64,000 nucleotides of DNA from Actinomadura hibisca NBRC 15177 (GCF_001552635.1 NZ_BCRO01000001.1:1-64000), one strand, 5' to 3'. Numbered from the stretch's first letter, positions 14,992 to 26,171 are shown. Translations and numbers: made by a program. The notes: generated by a model not told the origin, from the letters alone.

Positions 14992-16503
14992 TCAGGTGCA
15001 GCTTTTGTTCAGGGTAAGCAACCTACCCCTTTCCGGACCACCCGACGCCCGTCCGGCCACCGCCCGCGCGGCCAGCCGCCGGATCGCCGGGTAGTCCGGC
15101 GAGCCCGTGCTGACCAGCGGCGGCACGAACTGCAGGCTCGTGACCTGGGCGTTCTTGATCTTGCCGGACAGGGCCACCAGGCCCGGCAGCAGCCCGCGCG
15201 GCAGATCGGTGCTCACCGAGTTCCGGAAAACCGCCGAAAGCCGCTGGAAGCCGCGCAGCACCGCCAGCGGATCGGCCTGCTCGGCGATGGCCCACATGAG
15301 GCACTTCTGCCGCCCCATCCGGGCGTAGTCGCTGGCCCCGGTCCGCGAGCGGCCGTACCAGAGCGCCTCGCGGCCCGTCAGCTCCCGGCAACCGGGCCGC
15401 AACACCCCGGCGGGCACCTGCTGCTTGGGCACCGGCACCGCCCGGTCGACGCAGATCCGCACCCCGCCCATCGCGTCCACGATCTGCCGGAAGCTGCGCA
15501 TGTCGACCATGACGTAGTAGGGGACCGGGCGGCCGAGGATGTGCCCGGCGGTCCGCTTCAGCAGCTCGGCCCCGGGGTTGCGGACGCGCGGGCCGTCCAG
15601 CGCCCCCGGGTGCGCGATGCCGTGCTGGTAGACGGCGTTGAGCAGCTCCCTGGCGGGGAACCGCACCGGGCGGCGGCCCGACCACACCGGCACCCGCTGG
15701 AGGTTGCGCGGCAGGCTCAGCAGGACGGTGTCGCCGGTGCGGGTGTCGATGCTGGCCAGCGTCATGCTGTCGGTGCGGACGCCGGGGCGGCCGGTGTCGG
15801 CGTCGGCCCCCAGCAGCAGCACGTCCAGGCGGCCCGTCCGCTGGAACGGGTCGGCGGGCCGGGGGACCGGCGCGGCGGCCACGGGACGGGACGTCCCTGC
15901 GGGTGCCGGTTCAGGGAGTTCGGGGGCCTCGGTGAAGACGCTGTCGAGCAGGTCCTTCTGGAGATGGCCGTAGTGGGCGACCGCCAGCGGCGGGACCGCC
16001 GCGAGGGCGCACAGCACCGCGACGGCCACGCCGCCCGCCGCGCGGGACCGCAACGACGCCCGGACCGGGCGCAGCAGCGCGTACGAACGGACGATCAGCA
16101 GCGTCCAGGCGGCCGCCGCCACCGCGCACCCGGCGATCAGCGCCGCCAGCCAGGCCGGGCGCACCACCAGCTCGGGCACGAGGGTGCGGGCGTGCCCGGC
16201 CGCCACGCCCAGCGCGGCCAGGCCGAGCGCGTACGCGGTGAGCAGCACGCCCCCGGCGCGCGTCCGCCCGGCGCGCAGGTGCGCCAGGCCCGGCATCACC
16301 ACCGACAACGCGGTCAGCAACAGCGCCTCGCCCAGGCCGAGACCGGCGGGACGGCGGCGCGGGATCGCGGAGCCGGGACGGGCGGGGGAGGGGCCGAACA
16401 GATCGGGGCCGGGCTCGTCCCGCGCCGTCCCCGTCCCCGTTGATGTTCCCGTCCGGGTCCGGCCCGAGGCCGCCGGTCCGCCGCGCCCGCTGTTCCGGTA
16501 CAT
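14992..16503 (-). CDS. LytR-CpsA-Psr (LCP) family cell-wall ligase, copy 2
   Basis: A 503-residue paralogue of the neighbouring LCP protein. A Gly/Thr/Arg-rich cytoplasmic N-terminus (~1-50) precedes membrane segments, then an LCP domain with DSMTLASIDTRTGDTVLLSLPRN, YYVMVDMRSFRQIVDAMGGV and WYGRSRTGASDYARMGRQ. The pyrophosphate-binding Asp/Arg residues are conserved, so both copies look active. It has no extended C-terminal tail: it ends shortly after the LCP domain. The ATG at 16503 follows AAGGGGG. The 111 bp between the two genes leaves room for a separate promoter for copy 1. Confidence 0.93.
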   Translation of the reverse strand: MYRNSGRGGPAASGRTRTGTSTGTGTARDEPGPDLFGPSPARPGSAIPRRRPAGLGLGEALLLTALSVVMPGLAHLRAGRTRAGGVLLTAYALGLAALGVAAGHARTLVPELVVRPAWLAALIAGCAVAAAAWTLLIVRSYALLRPVRASLRSRAAGGVAVAVLCALAAVPPLAVAHYGHLQKDLLDSVFTEAPELPEPAPAGTSRPVAAAPVPRPADPFQRTGRLDVLLLGADADTGRPGVRTDSMTLASIDTRTGDTVLLSLPRNLQRVPVWSGRRPVRFPARELLNAVYQHGIAHPGALDGPRVRNPGAELLKRTAGHILGRPVPYYVMVDMRSFRQIVDAMGGVRICVDRAVPVPKQQVPAGVLRPGCRELTGREALWYGRSRTGASDYARMGRQKCLMWAIAEQADPLAVLRGFQRLSAVFRNSVSTDLPRGLLPGLVALSGKIKNAQVTSLQFVPPLVSTGSPDYPAIRRLAARAVAGRASGGPERGRLLTLNKSCT

Positions 16504-16629
16504 CCGCGCCCCCTTCGGGGACGGTGGTCATGATCCGTCCCCGAAGGTAAACAGTGCAGGTCACGGCGTTGCCGCCCCCGGTTCCGCCACGGCGCGTGGC
16601 GAAAACCCGGCGGGGCGGCTACCGGCGCT

Positions 16630-18768
<2,139 letters not shown>

Positions 18769-19680
18769 GTGCTGGATGCGGTCGATGCTGTGCTCGTCCG
18801 CGAGCTCCAGCGGGATGGCCGGGCGACCTTCCAGGCGCTCGCCGATCGCGTCGGGCTTTCCCGCACGGCCGTGCGGGCGCGCGTGCAGAACCTTCTCGAA
18901 AGCGGGGTGGTGCGCGTCGTGGGGATCGTGCACGCCGCCGTCGTCGGGGCCGAGGCCGTCGGGCACGTGTCGGTGACGGTGGAGGGCGCGGCCCGCGAGG
19001 TCGCCGCCGCCGTCGCCGAGCGGCCCGCCGTCAGCTTCACCGCCCTGACCGCCGGTCCCTACGCGCTGGTCGCCCAGGTCCGCACCCGCGACGACGCGGC
19101 GCTGGCCGCCGAGGTGGACCACATCCGCTCGGTGCCCGGCGTGCGCGCGGCCGAGGTGTTCCGGTCGGTGGCCACCGTCCGCGACACCCACGCCGTGGTG
19201 CGCCCGCTCGGCGAGGTCGCCCTCGACGACATCGACTGGCGGCTCCTCCAGGAGCTCCAGCGCGACGGGCGCGCCCCCTATACGCGGCTCGCGCACATCA
19301 TCGGGCTGTCGCAGGCCGCCACCCGCGCCCGCGTGGTGCGGCTGATGCGCTCGGGCGTCATCCAGGTCACCGGCCTGGCCGACCCGCACGCGCTGGGCGC
19401 CGCCGAGCTGGGCGGGTTCGGGCTGACGGTGACCGGCGCGCTGCGCCGGGTCGCCGAGGCGGTCGCCGAGCAGGAGGGCGTGCGGTACCTGGCCACCGGC
19501 TTCGGGCGCTACGACATCGTCGGGCAGGCCGAGGCCGCGTCCCGGGCCGAGCTGGTGGCGGTGCTGGACGCCGTCCGCGCGGTGCCTGGCGCGACCGTCC
19601 GCGAGTCCTGGCACCACCTGGACGTGGTCAAGGAGTCCTACGCCGTCGAGCTGCCCGACAAGCCGCCGAACGGCTCCTGA
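18769..19680 (+). CDS. Tandem-duplicated Lrp/AsnC-family regulator
   Basis: About 303 residues, twice the usual Lrp/AsnC length, made of two complete modules. Module 1: HTH at residues ~1-55 (DAVLVRELQRDGRATFQALADRVGLSRTAVRARV) and a RAM-type domain. Module 2: HTH from ~150 (DDIDWRLLQELQRDGRAPYTRLAHIIGLSQAATRARV) and a second RAM-type domain ending ESYAVELP. The start is placed at GTG 18769 because GAGGAGG (18756-18762) is 6 bp upstream; an in-frame ATG at 18751 precedes that site. A covalent dimer would bind two half-sites with one chain. Lrp proteins sense amino acids or related metabolites. The target is unknown; it is divergent from guaB1 and convergent with the antiporter gene. Confidence 0.9.
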   Translation: MLDAVDAVLVRELQRDGRATFQALADRVGLSRTAVRARVQNLLESGVVRVVGIVHAAVVGAEAVGHVSVTVEGAAREVAAAVAERPAVSFTALTAGPYALVAQVRTRDDAALAAEVDHIRSVPGVRAAEVFRSVATVRDTHAVVRPLGEVALDDIDWRLLQELQRDGRAPYTRLAHIIGLSQAATRARVVRLMRSGVIQVTGLADPHALGAAELGGFGLTVTGALRRVAEAVAEQEGVRYLATGFGRYDIVGQAEAASRAELVAVLDAVRAVPGATVRESWHHLDVVKESYAVELPDKPPNGS

Positions 19681-19711
19681 CCGGCTCCCGCCGTCTCCCC
19701 CTGGGCCGCTC

Positions 19712-21310
19712 TCACGGGCGGCTCAGGGAGACCTCCTCCAGGTCCAGCTCGTGCAGGACCCGGGCCAGCACCTCGTCGTCGATGCGCCGCTCGTCGCGCA
19801 GCCGGACGAAGGTGGCGCGCTCGGCGGCCAGCATCTCCAGCCGCAACCGCCGGTAGGTGGCGCTGGGCACCTCGGCGCCCTCGTGTCCGGTGCCGCCGCC
19901 GAGCCGCTCCCAGGCGTGCAGCTGCCGCCGCTCGGCCTGGCCGCGCAACCGCTCGACCACCTCGGGGTCCAGCAGGTCCGCGCGGTCGGCGGTCAGCTCG
20001 TCCAGCCGCTCCAGCGCCGCCTTGGCCGCCGCGTGCTGCGCGCCCGCCTCGGCGACCGCGTCCTCGTAGACCTCGCGGGCGCCGCCGATGCGCAACCACC
20101 GGATCAGCGCGGGGAAGGTCAATCCCTGCACCAGCAGCGTGCCGAGCACGGTGGTGAAGGTCAGGAACAGCACCACGTCGCGGCCGGGGAAGGGCGAGCC
20201 GTCGTCGGCGACGAACGGGATCGCGAACGCCGCCGCCAGCGACACCACCCCGCGCATCCCCGCCCAGCTCAGCACCACCCGGCCGCGCCAGTCCAGCTTG
20301 CCCTCGCTGCGCCGCGAGGCGGGCGCCAGCGGCAGGTAGGAGGTCGGGAACACCCACACGAAGCGGGCCGCGACCGTGACCCCGAACACCGCCACCGCCC
20401 ACCACGCCAGGCTGCCCCAGCCGCGCCCCGACAACCCGTCCACCACCGGCGGCAGCTGCAGGCCGATCAGCAGGAACACCACCGACTCCAGCAGGAAGAC
20501 CAGGATCTTCCAGAACGAGTGGCCGATCAGCCGGGTCACCGCCGGGGACTCGGTGAAGCGGTGCCCCAGGTACAGCCCGCTCACCACCACCGCGATCACC
20601 CCGGAGGCGTGCACCGACTCGGCGATCAGGTAGGCGGCGAACGGCGCGACCAGCGCCACCCCGTTCTCCACCAGCGGGTCGTTCAGCCGGGTCCGCAACC
20701 AGTGCAGCGGCGGCCCCAGCAGCAGCCCGACCACCGCGCCCGCCAGCGCCGCGAACAGGAAGCGCCCGACGCCGTCGGCGAAGGTGAACCCGGCGCCGAC
20801 CGCCGCCGCCAGCGCCACCCGGAACACCGTCAGCGCGGTCGCGTCGTTGAACAGGCTCTCGCCCACCAGGATCGTCACCAGCCGCCGCGGCAGCCCCAGC
20901 CGTTGCGCCACGCTGACCGCCGCCACCGCGTCCGGCGGCGCGACGATCGCGCCCAGCACCAGCGCGGCCGCCAGCGGCAGGTCCGGCACCAGCAGGTAGG
21001 CGACGCCGCCGACCGCCAGCGTGGTGAACAGCACCAGCCCGACCGACAGCAGCGCGATCGGCCGCACGTTGTCGCGCAGGCTGAAGAAGGAGCTCTCCCA
21101 GGCCGCCGAGAACAGCAGCGGCGGCAGGAACACGTACAGCACGAACTCGGGGTCGAGCGCGAACTCCGGCACCCCCGGCGCGAACGAGACCGCCATCCCG
21201 GCGATGACCAGCGCCAGCGGCGCGGCCACGCCGACCCGCCGGGCCAGGGCGGCCACCGCCAGCGCGACCACCGGAACCGCCAGCAACCACAGAGCGTGCG
21301 TCGTTCCCAC
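19712..21310 (-). CDS. CPA1-family Na+/H+ antiporter
   Basis: A 532-residue monovalent cation/proton antiporter. About 12 membrane segments cover residues 1-400. The ion-binding motif region is GESLFNDATALTVF (ND pair), with PPDAVAAVSVA and a WAGMRGVVSLAAAFAIP segment typical of CPA1/NhaP transporters. A hydrophilic C-terminal tail of ~120 residues (AQHAAAKAALERLDELTADRADLLDPEVVERL and following) is helical and Glu/Arg-rich, presumably regulatory in the cytoplasm. It functions in pH and sodium homeostasis. Apparently monocistronic. Confidence 0.92.
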   Translation of the reverse strand: MGTTHALWLLAVPVVALAVAALARRVGVAAPLALVIAGMAVSFAPGVPEFALDPEFVLYVFLPPLLFSAAWESSFFSLRDNVRPIALLSVGLVLFTTLAVGGVAYLLVPDLPLAAALVLGAIVAPPDAVAAVSVAQRLGLPRRLVTILVGESLFNDATALTVFRVALAAAVGAGFTFADGVGRFLFAALAGAVVGLLLGPPLHWLRTRLNDPLVENGVALVAPFAAYLIAESVHASGVIAVVVSGLYLGHRFTESPAVTRLIGHSFWKILVFLLESVVFLLIGLQLPPVVDGLSGRGWGSLAWWAVAVFGVTVAARFVWVFPTSYLPLAPASRRSEGKLDWRGRVVLSWAGMRGVVSLAAAFAIPFVADDGSPFPGRDVVLFLTFTTVLGTLLVQGLTFPALIRWLRIGGAREVYEDAVAEAGAQHAAAKAALERLDELTADRADLLDPEVVERLRGQAERRQLHAWERLGGGTGHEGAEVPSATYRRLRLEMLAAERATFVRLRDERRIDDEVLARVLHELDLEEVSLSRP

Positions 21311-21367
21311 CGGCCGATCATGCCACGGCGGCGGGCGCGGCCTCCCGGGCGGCCCGCCGGCCGGCCC

Positions 21368-22255
21368 TCACGGGTGGTCGCGGTGGCGCGCCTCCTTGGC
21401 GGTCTCCTTGGCGAAGGCGAGGAAGTCGCGCGCGACCGGCGGCAGCTGCCGGTGCGCGTGCACCAGCCCGATCATGCGCGTGATCGGCGGCATGAACGAG
21501 CGCACCGCCAGCCCCTCGGTGTCGTCGAGCTGGTTGCGGTACCACATCAGCGAGCCCATCCCCGCGCGCACCCAGCCCAGCCACGAGCCGCGCTCGTCGG
21601 ACTCCACCGCCGCCACCGGGCGGGCGCCGATGCGCTCCAGCATCGTGTCGAGCTCGGCGCGGCGGGCGCTGCCGCGCGCGGGCAGCACCAGGCGCATGCC
21701 GTCCAGGGCCGTCAGCGGCACCGGCTCGCGCACCTTCAGGTTCGGCGGCGAGATCAGCACCACCTCGCGCTGCTCGAACGGGTGCGCCGACAGGTCGCCG
21801 GGCACCGGCAGGTCGGTGAGCGCGAGGTCGGCGCGGCCCGCGCGGATCGCGGCGGCGACCTGGTCGCGGCCGTCGCAGCGCACCACCCGCACCCGCACCG
21901 CGGGCTGGTCGCGGGCGAAGCGGGGGATCAGCCGGCCGGTCAGCTCCGGCTCCAGCGAGGAGGTGGTGGCGATGCGCAGCTCGGCGCCGCGGCCGTTGGC
22001 GCGCGCCACCGACAGCTCCTCGATCGCGTCCACCGCGTCCAGCGCGATCCGCGCCTGCCGGACCACCTGCTCGCCGGCGGCGGTGAGCACCACCCCGCGC
22101 CCCGAGCGGGCGAACAGCTCCACCCCCAGCTCGCGTTCCAGCTCCCGCACGGCCCGCGACAGCGCGGGCTGGGCGACGTAGAGCGCCTGGGCCGCCGACG
22201 TCATCGTGCCGTGGTCGGCGGTGGCCACGACGTAGCGCAGCTGCCGCAGATTCAT
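21368..22255 (-). CDS. LysR-family transcriptional regulator
   Basis: A 295-residue LTTR. The N-terminal winged HTH is MNLRQLRYVVATADHGTMTSAAQALYVAQPALSRAVRELERELGVELF, followed by a periplasmic-binding-protein-like effector domain (~90-290). I choose the ATG at 22255, which starts exactly at the family's conserved N-terminus, over an upstream in-frame codon. It is divergent from the secreted SurE gene at 22378 (122-bp shared region), the arrangement expected if it regulates that gene and itself. The effector is unknown. Confidence 0.9.
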   Translation of the reverse strand: MNLRQLRYVVATADHGTMTSAAQALYVAQPALSRAVRELERELGVELFARSGRGVVLTAAGEQVVRQARIALDAVDAIEELSVARANGRGAELRIATTSSLEPELTGRLIPRFARDQPAVRVRVVRCDGRDQVAAAIRAGRADLALTDLPVPGDLSAHPFEQREVVLISPPNLKVREPVPLTALDGMRLVLPARGSARRAELDTMLERIGARPVAAVESDERGSWLGWVRAGMGSLMWYRNQLDDTEGLAVRSFMPPITRMIGLVHAHRQLPPVARDFLAFAKETAKEARHRDHP

Positions 22256-22377
22256 GCCCTGACCGTATGACAACGAACCGTTCCGGTCTTGGACATAGCC
22301 GGAATCGGACCCGAGATTTGCAGGGCAGCAGCCCGCATCGCCGGGACACTCCCGGCGAACAACGCAGAGGTGGACAC

Positions 22378-23313
22378 ATGAGCTTCGCCGGTCCCCGCCC
22401 GCTGGCCGTCCTCGCCCTCACCGCCCTCACCGCCGCCCCCGCCCTCGGCTCCGCCGCCCCGGCGGCGGCCACCGCGCCCGCCGCGCCCGCCGCGCCCGCC
22501 GTGCCCGCCGGTCCCGCCGGTGCGCAGCGCGCGCCCCGGTCGCTGGAGATCCTGCTGACCAACGACGACGGCTTCGCCGCGCCGGGCCTCGCCGCCGTCC
22601 GGCAGGCCCTCACCGCCGCCGGGCACCGCGTCACCGTCGTCGCGCCCGCCACCGACCAGAGCGGCAAGGGCGCCGGGATGACCGCCACCCTCGGCGCGCG
22701 CCTCGCCGCCCGGCAGGAGTCGCCCGGCGTGTGGTCGGTCGGCGGCACCCCCGCCGACAGCGTGCTGTTCGGGCTGGCGGTGGTGTTCCAGGGGCGGCGG
22801 CCCGACCTCGTCGTCTCCGGCACCAACTTCGGGCAGAACACCGGCGCGCTCGTCAACCACTCCGGCACCGTCGGCGCGGCCGTGACCGGGCTGGAGCAGA
22901 AGGTGCCGTCCATCGCGGTCAGCACCGAGTACGACCCGGCGGCCGGGCCCGCCGCCACCGCCGCCGCGTTCCCCGCCACCGCCCGCTACCTCGCCGACCT
23001 CGTCGCCAAGCTCGCGAAGGCCGCCGGGCGCGGCGCGGTCCTGCCGCCCGGCGTCGCCCTCAACGTCAACTACCCGATCACCTCGGGCGCGCCCAAGGGC
23101 ACCCGGCTCACCCGCGTCGGCAGGACCGCCTTCTTCGCCCTCACCTACACCCCGGCGGGCGACGGCTCCTACGTCATCGGCGGCCGGACCGACACCACCC
23201 CCGAGCCGGTCCGCAACGCCGACACCACCGCACTGGCCGCCGACCAGATCAGCGTGACCCTGCTGGACGGCGACTGGTCCCACCCGGCCGCCGCGTTCAG
23301 CCTGCCGCGCTGA
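22378..23313 (+). CDS. surE: Exported SurE-type 5'/3'-nucleotidase (survival protein)
   Basis: A 311-residue SurE phosphatase with an N-terminal signal peptide and an Ala/Pro-rich linker (residues 1-50), then the SurE domain with the metal-binding LLTNDDG motif at ~60, VVAPATDQSGKGAG, and SGTNFGQNTGALVNHSGTVGAA. SurE enzymes dephosphorylate nucleoside monophosphates using a divalent metal; most are cytoplasmic, but actinobacterial versions with export signals occur, suggesting extracellular nucleotide scavenging. The ATG at 22378 follows GAGGTGG. It is divergent from a LysR gene. Confidence 0.92.
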   Translation: MSFAGPRPLAVLALTALTAAPALGSAAPAAATAPAAPAAPAVPAGPAGAQRAPRSLEILLTNDDGFAAPGLAAVRQALTAAGHRVTVVAPATDQSGKGAGMTATLGARLAARQESPGVWSVGGTPADSVLFGLAVVFQGRRPDLVVSGTNFGQNTGALVNHSGTVGAAVTGLEQKVPSIAVSTEYDPAAGPAATAAAFPATARYLADLVAKLAKAAGRGAVLPPGVALNVNYPITSGAPKGTRLTRVGRTAFFALTYTPAGDGSYVIGGRTDTTPEPVRNADTTALAADQISVTLLDGDWSHPAAAFSLPR

Positions 23314-24838
23314 CCTCCGGACGGCCCGGCCCGGACGCGCCGTCGCGGGACGGCTCCAGCGGCGGCGCGTCCAGCGCACAGTGCGTCTGGCGCTGCGGCT
23401 CGCACTCGGGCGGCGCGGCCTTCAGCACGTCGTCGCGCACCGTCAGCAGGCTCAGCAGCGATCCCGCCGCCAGCAGGGCCGCGCAGGCCACCATCGCGTG
23501 GCGGAAGCCCGTCGAGAACAGCGCCGGGTCCTTGAACGCGTCGCCGGTCAGCCCCGCCAGCGGCGGGATCGCCGCCACCGCCAGCAGCCCCGCCGCGCGC
23601 GCCACCGCGTTGTTGACGCCGCTGGCGACCCCGGCGTGCCGCTCGTCGGCGCTGGCCAGCACCGTGGCCGTCAGCGGCGCCACCATCGCCGACAGGCCCA
23701 GCCCGAACACCACCGCGGCGGGCAGCACCTGGCCGACGTAGGAGGCGTGCGCGCCGACCCGCGAGGCCATCAGCATCCCGGCGGCGGCCACCAGCAGCCC
23801 GGCCGTCATCGGCCAGCGCGGCCCGATCCGCTGCGCCACCGCGCCCGCCCGCGACGACAGCAGCAACATCAGCGCCGTCACCGGCAGCAGCGCCGTGCCC
23901 GCCGCGATCGGCGAGAACCCCGACACCACCTGGAGGTTCAGCACGAACAGGAAGAACATCACGCCCATCCCGCCGTACGCCACGAAGGTGATGACGTTGA
24001 CGGCGCTGAACTGCCGCGAGGCGAACAGGTCCAGCGGCAACATCGGCTGCGGCCGCCGCCCGCCCGCCCGCGCCGACCGTCCCAGCGCGCGCTCCACCAG
24101 CACGAACGCCACCGCCGCCCCCACGCCGACCAGCGCCGACACGACCACGGCCGCGCCCGTCACGCCGTTGGGGGCCTCGGTGAGCGCGTAGGTGGTCCCG
24201 GCCAGCGCCAGCGCCGCCAGCACCGCGCCCAGCACGTCGAAGCGGCCGTGCGCGTCCGGGTCGACGCTCTCGGGCACGTGCCGCACCGCCACCAGCACCA
24301 CGACCGCCGCCAGCGGCAGGTTCAGCAGGAACACCCACCGCCAGCCCGCCACCTCCACGAGCCAGCCCCCGGCGAACGGCCCGACCGCGCCCGCCACGCC
24401 GCCGAGCCCCGACCAGGCCCCGACCGCGCGCGGCCGGTCGTCGCGGACGAACGACGCCTGGATGATCGCCAGCGAGCCCGGCGTCAGCAGCGCGCCGCCG
24501 GCGCCCTGCAACGCGCGGGCGGCGATCAGCATCTCCACGTTCTGCGCCGCGCCGCACAGCGCCGAGGCCACCGCGAACCACACCACGCCGACCACGAACA
24601 CCCGGCGGCGGCCGTACCGGTCGCCCAGCGACCCGCCCAGCAGGATGAACCCCGCCAGCGTCAGCGTGTAGGCGTTGACCGTCCACTGGAGGCCCGCCAT
24701 GTCGGCGTCCAGGTCCTCGGCCAGCCGCGGCAGCGCCACGTTGACCACCGTGGAGTCGAGCATCGCCATGCCCGACCCCAGCACGGTCGCCAGCAGGATC
24801 CAGCGGCCGGGCGCGGTGCCGAGCCGGGCCGACGGCAT
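23297..24838 (-). CDS. MFS drug exporter, EmrB/QacA (DHA2, 14-TM) type
   Basis: A 513-residue major facilitator with about 14 predicted membrane segments. Family motifs are LDSTVVNVALPRLAEDL in TM1, LGDRYGRRRVFVVG (motif A) and motif C-like GGVAGAVGPFAGGWL in TM5. A Pro/Glu-rich hydrophilic tail of ~45 residues follows the last helix and overlaps the 3' end of the convergent surE gene by 17 bp. The ATG at 24838 overlaps the stop of the upstream UBP zinc-finger gene by one base (TGATG), so the pair is co-translated. It probably exports lipophilic or cationic compounds by proton antiport; substrate unknown. Confidence 0.9.
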   Translation of the reverse strand: MPSARLGTAPGRWILLATVLGSGMAMLDSTVVNVALPRLAEDLDADMAGLQWTVNAYTLTLAGFILLGGSLGDRYGRRRVFVVGVVWFAVASALCGAAQNVEMLIAARALQGAGGALLTPGSLAIIQASFVRDDRPRAVGAWSGLGGVAGAVGPFAGGWLVEVAGWRWVFLLNLPLAAVVVLVAVRHVPESVDPDAHGRFDVLGAVLAALALAGTTYALTEAPNGVTGAAVVVSALVGVGAAVAFVLVERALGRSARAGGRRPQPMLPLDLFASRQFSAVNVITFVAYGGMGVMFFLFVLNLQVVSGFSPIAAGTALLPVTALMLLLSSRAGAVAQRIGPRWPMTAGLLVAAAGMLMASRVGAHASYVGQVLPAAVVFGLGLSAMVAPLTATVLASADERHAGVASGVNNAVARAAGLLAVAAIPPLAGLTGDAFKDPALFSTGFRHAMVACAALLAAGSLLSLLTVRDDVLKAAPPECEPQRQTHCALDAPPLEPSRDGASGPGRPEVSAAG

Positions 24839-25101
24839 CAGACGATCTGCTCGTCGACGAAGCACCAGCGCCAGTCCTCACCCGGCTCGAACGAGCGGAT
24901 GACCGGGTGCCCCTCCTTCTGGAAGTGCGCGCTGGCGTGCCGCCGCGGCGAGGAGTCGCAGCAGCCCACGTGCCCGCACGTCAGGCACAACCGCAGGTGC
25001 ACCCAGCGGGTGCCCTCCTCCAGGCACTCCTGGCAACCCTGCGGGGTGACCGGGGCGGGCTCGACGGACGGCAGCTCCTTCACATGCTCACAGATAGCCA
25101 T
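24838..25101 (-). CDS. UBP-type zinc finger protein
   Basis: An 87-residue protein consisting almost entirely of a ZnF-UBP domain: Cys/His ligands in AICEH, GCQECLEEG, LRLCLTCGHVGCCDSS, RHASAHFQKEGHPVIRSF, ending with the conserved DWRWCFVDEQ. In eukaryotes this domain binds the free C-terminus of ubiquitin; bacterial stand-alone versions have no known partner. In other actinobacteria I recall such genes near response-regulator/flavoprotein and MFS genes; here it is coupled to an MFS exporter, while a receiver-flavoprotein system lies 35 kb away. Confidence 0.9.
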   Translation of the reverse strand: MAICEHVKELPSVEPAPVTPQGCQECLEEGTRWVHLRLCLTCGHVGCCDSSPRRHASAHFQKEGHPVIRSFEPGEDWRWCFVDEQIV

Positions 25102-25133
25102 ACCAGCATCGTCGCACGCCCGCCGTCAGAAGA

Positions 25134-26171
25134 TCACCAGTGGTCCGGGCTGAACGGCTCGTCCTCGGGCCGCGCCGACTCCGACAGCAACTTCATGTCC
25201 GACTCGACCATCATCGTCACCAGCTCCTCGAAGGTGACCTGCGGCTCCCAGCCGAGCTGCTCGCGCGCCTTCTTGGGGTCGGCGCACAGCAGGTCGACCT
25301 CGGCGGGCCGGGTGTAGCGCGCGTCCAGGACCACGTGGTCCTCCCAGTTCAGCCCGACGCTGCGGAAGGCGAACTCCACCAGGTCGCGCACCGACTGGGT
25401 TTGCCCGGTGCCGATGACGTAGTCCTCGGGGGACTCCTGCGCCAGCATCATCCGCATCGCCCGCGCGTAGTCGCCCGCGTAGCCCCAGTCGCGGCGGGCG
25501 TCCAGGTTGCCCATCCGCAGCTCCGAGGCCAGCCCCAGCTTGATGCGGGCCGCGCCCAGCGTCACCTTGCGGGTCACGAACTCCGCGCCCCGGCGCGGCG
25601 ACTCGTGGTTGAACAGGATGCCGCTCACCGCGAACATCCCGTAGGACTCGCGGTAGTTCTGGGTGATGTAGTGGCCGTAGGTCTTGGCCACCCCGTACGG
25701 GCTGCGCGGGTGGAACGGCGTCTTCTCGTTCTGCGGCGTCTCCCGGACCATGCCGAACATCTCCGACGACGACGCCTGGTAGAAGCGGATCTGCTCGCGC
25801 GCCGGGGTGCTGCGCGAGGCGCTGACGCCCGACACCACCCGGATGGCCTCCAGCGTCCGCAACACGCCCATGCCGGTGACCTCGGCGGTCAGTTCGGCCT
25901 GCTGCCACGACATCGGCACGTAGCTGATCGCGCCCAGGTTGTAGACCTCGTCGGGCTGCACGCGCTCCACCGCCGAGATCAGGCTGCCCTGGTCCAGCAG
26001 GTCGCCGGTGGTGATCTGCACGTCGCCGATGTGCTTGCGCAGCCGCGCCACGTGCGGGTTGGCCTGACCGCGGACCAGGCCCCAGACCTCGTACCCCTGC
26101 TCCAGCAGGTGCTCGGCCAGGTAGGAGCCGTCCTGCCCGGTGATGCCGGTGATGAGTGCTCGCCTGGACAG
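25134..26171 (-). CDS. gmd: GDP-mannose 4,6-dehydratase
   Basis: About 345 residues, extended SDR fold. It converts GDP-D-mannose to GDP-4-keto-6-deoxy-mannose, precursor of fucose, rhamnose or deoxy-sugars of surface glycans and antibiotics. Visible motifs: ALITGITGQDGSYLAEHLL (NADP binding), SSSEMFG, PYGVAKTYGHYITQNYRESYGMF (YxxxK), GILFNHESPRRG and GNLDARRDWGYAGDY. The most likely start is CTG 26171: GGAGG lies 5 bp upstream and the product begins directly with the conserved SRRALITG. In-frame TTG 26183 overlaps the ribosome-binding site, and ATG 26243 has none. No partner reductase or epimerase is adjacent. Confidence 0.9.
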   Translation of the reverse strand: MSRRALITGITGQDGSYLAEHLLEQGYEVWGLVRGQANPHVARLRKHIGDVQITTGDLLDQGSLISAVERVQPDEVYNLGAISYVPMSWQQAELTAEVTGMGVLRTLEAIRVVSGVSASRSTPAREQIRFYQASSSEMFGMVRETPQNEKTPFHPRSPYGVAKTYGHYITQNYRESYGMFAVSGILFNHESPRRGAEFVTRKVTLGAARIKLGLASELRMGNLDARRDWGYAGDYARAMRMMLAQESPEDYVIGTGQTQSVRDLVEFAFRSVGLNWEDHVVLDARYTRPAEVDLLCADPKKAREQLGWEPQVTFEELVTMMVESDMKLLSESARPEDEPFSPDHW

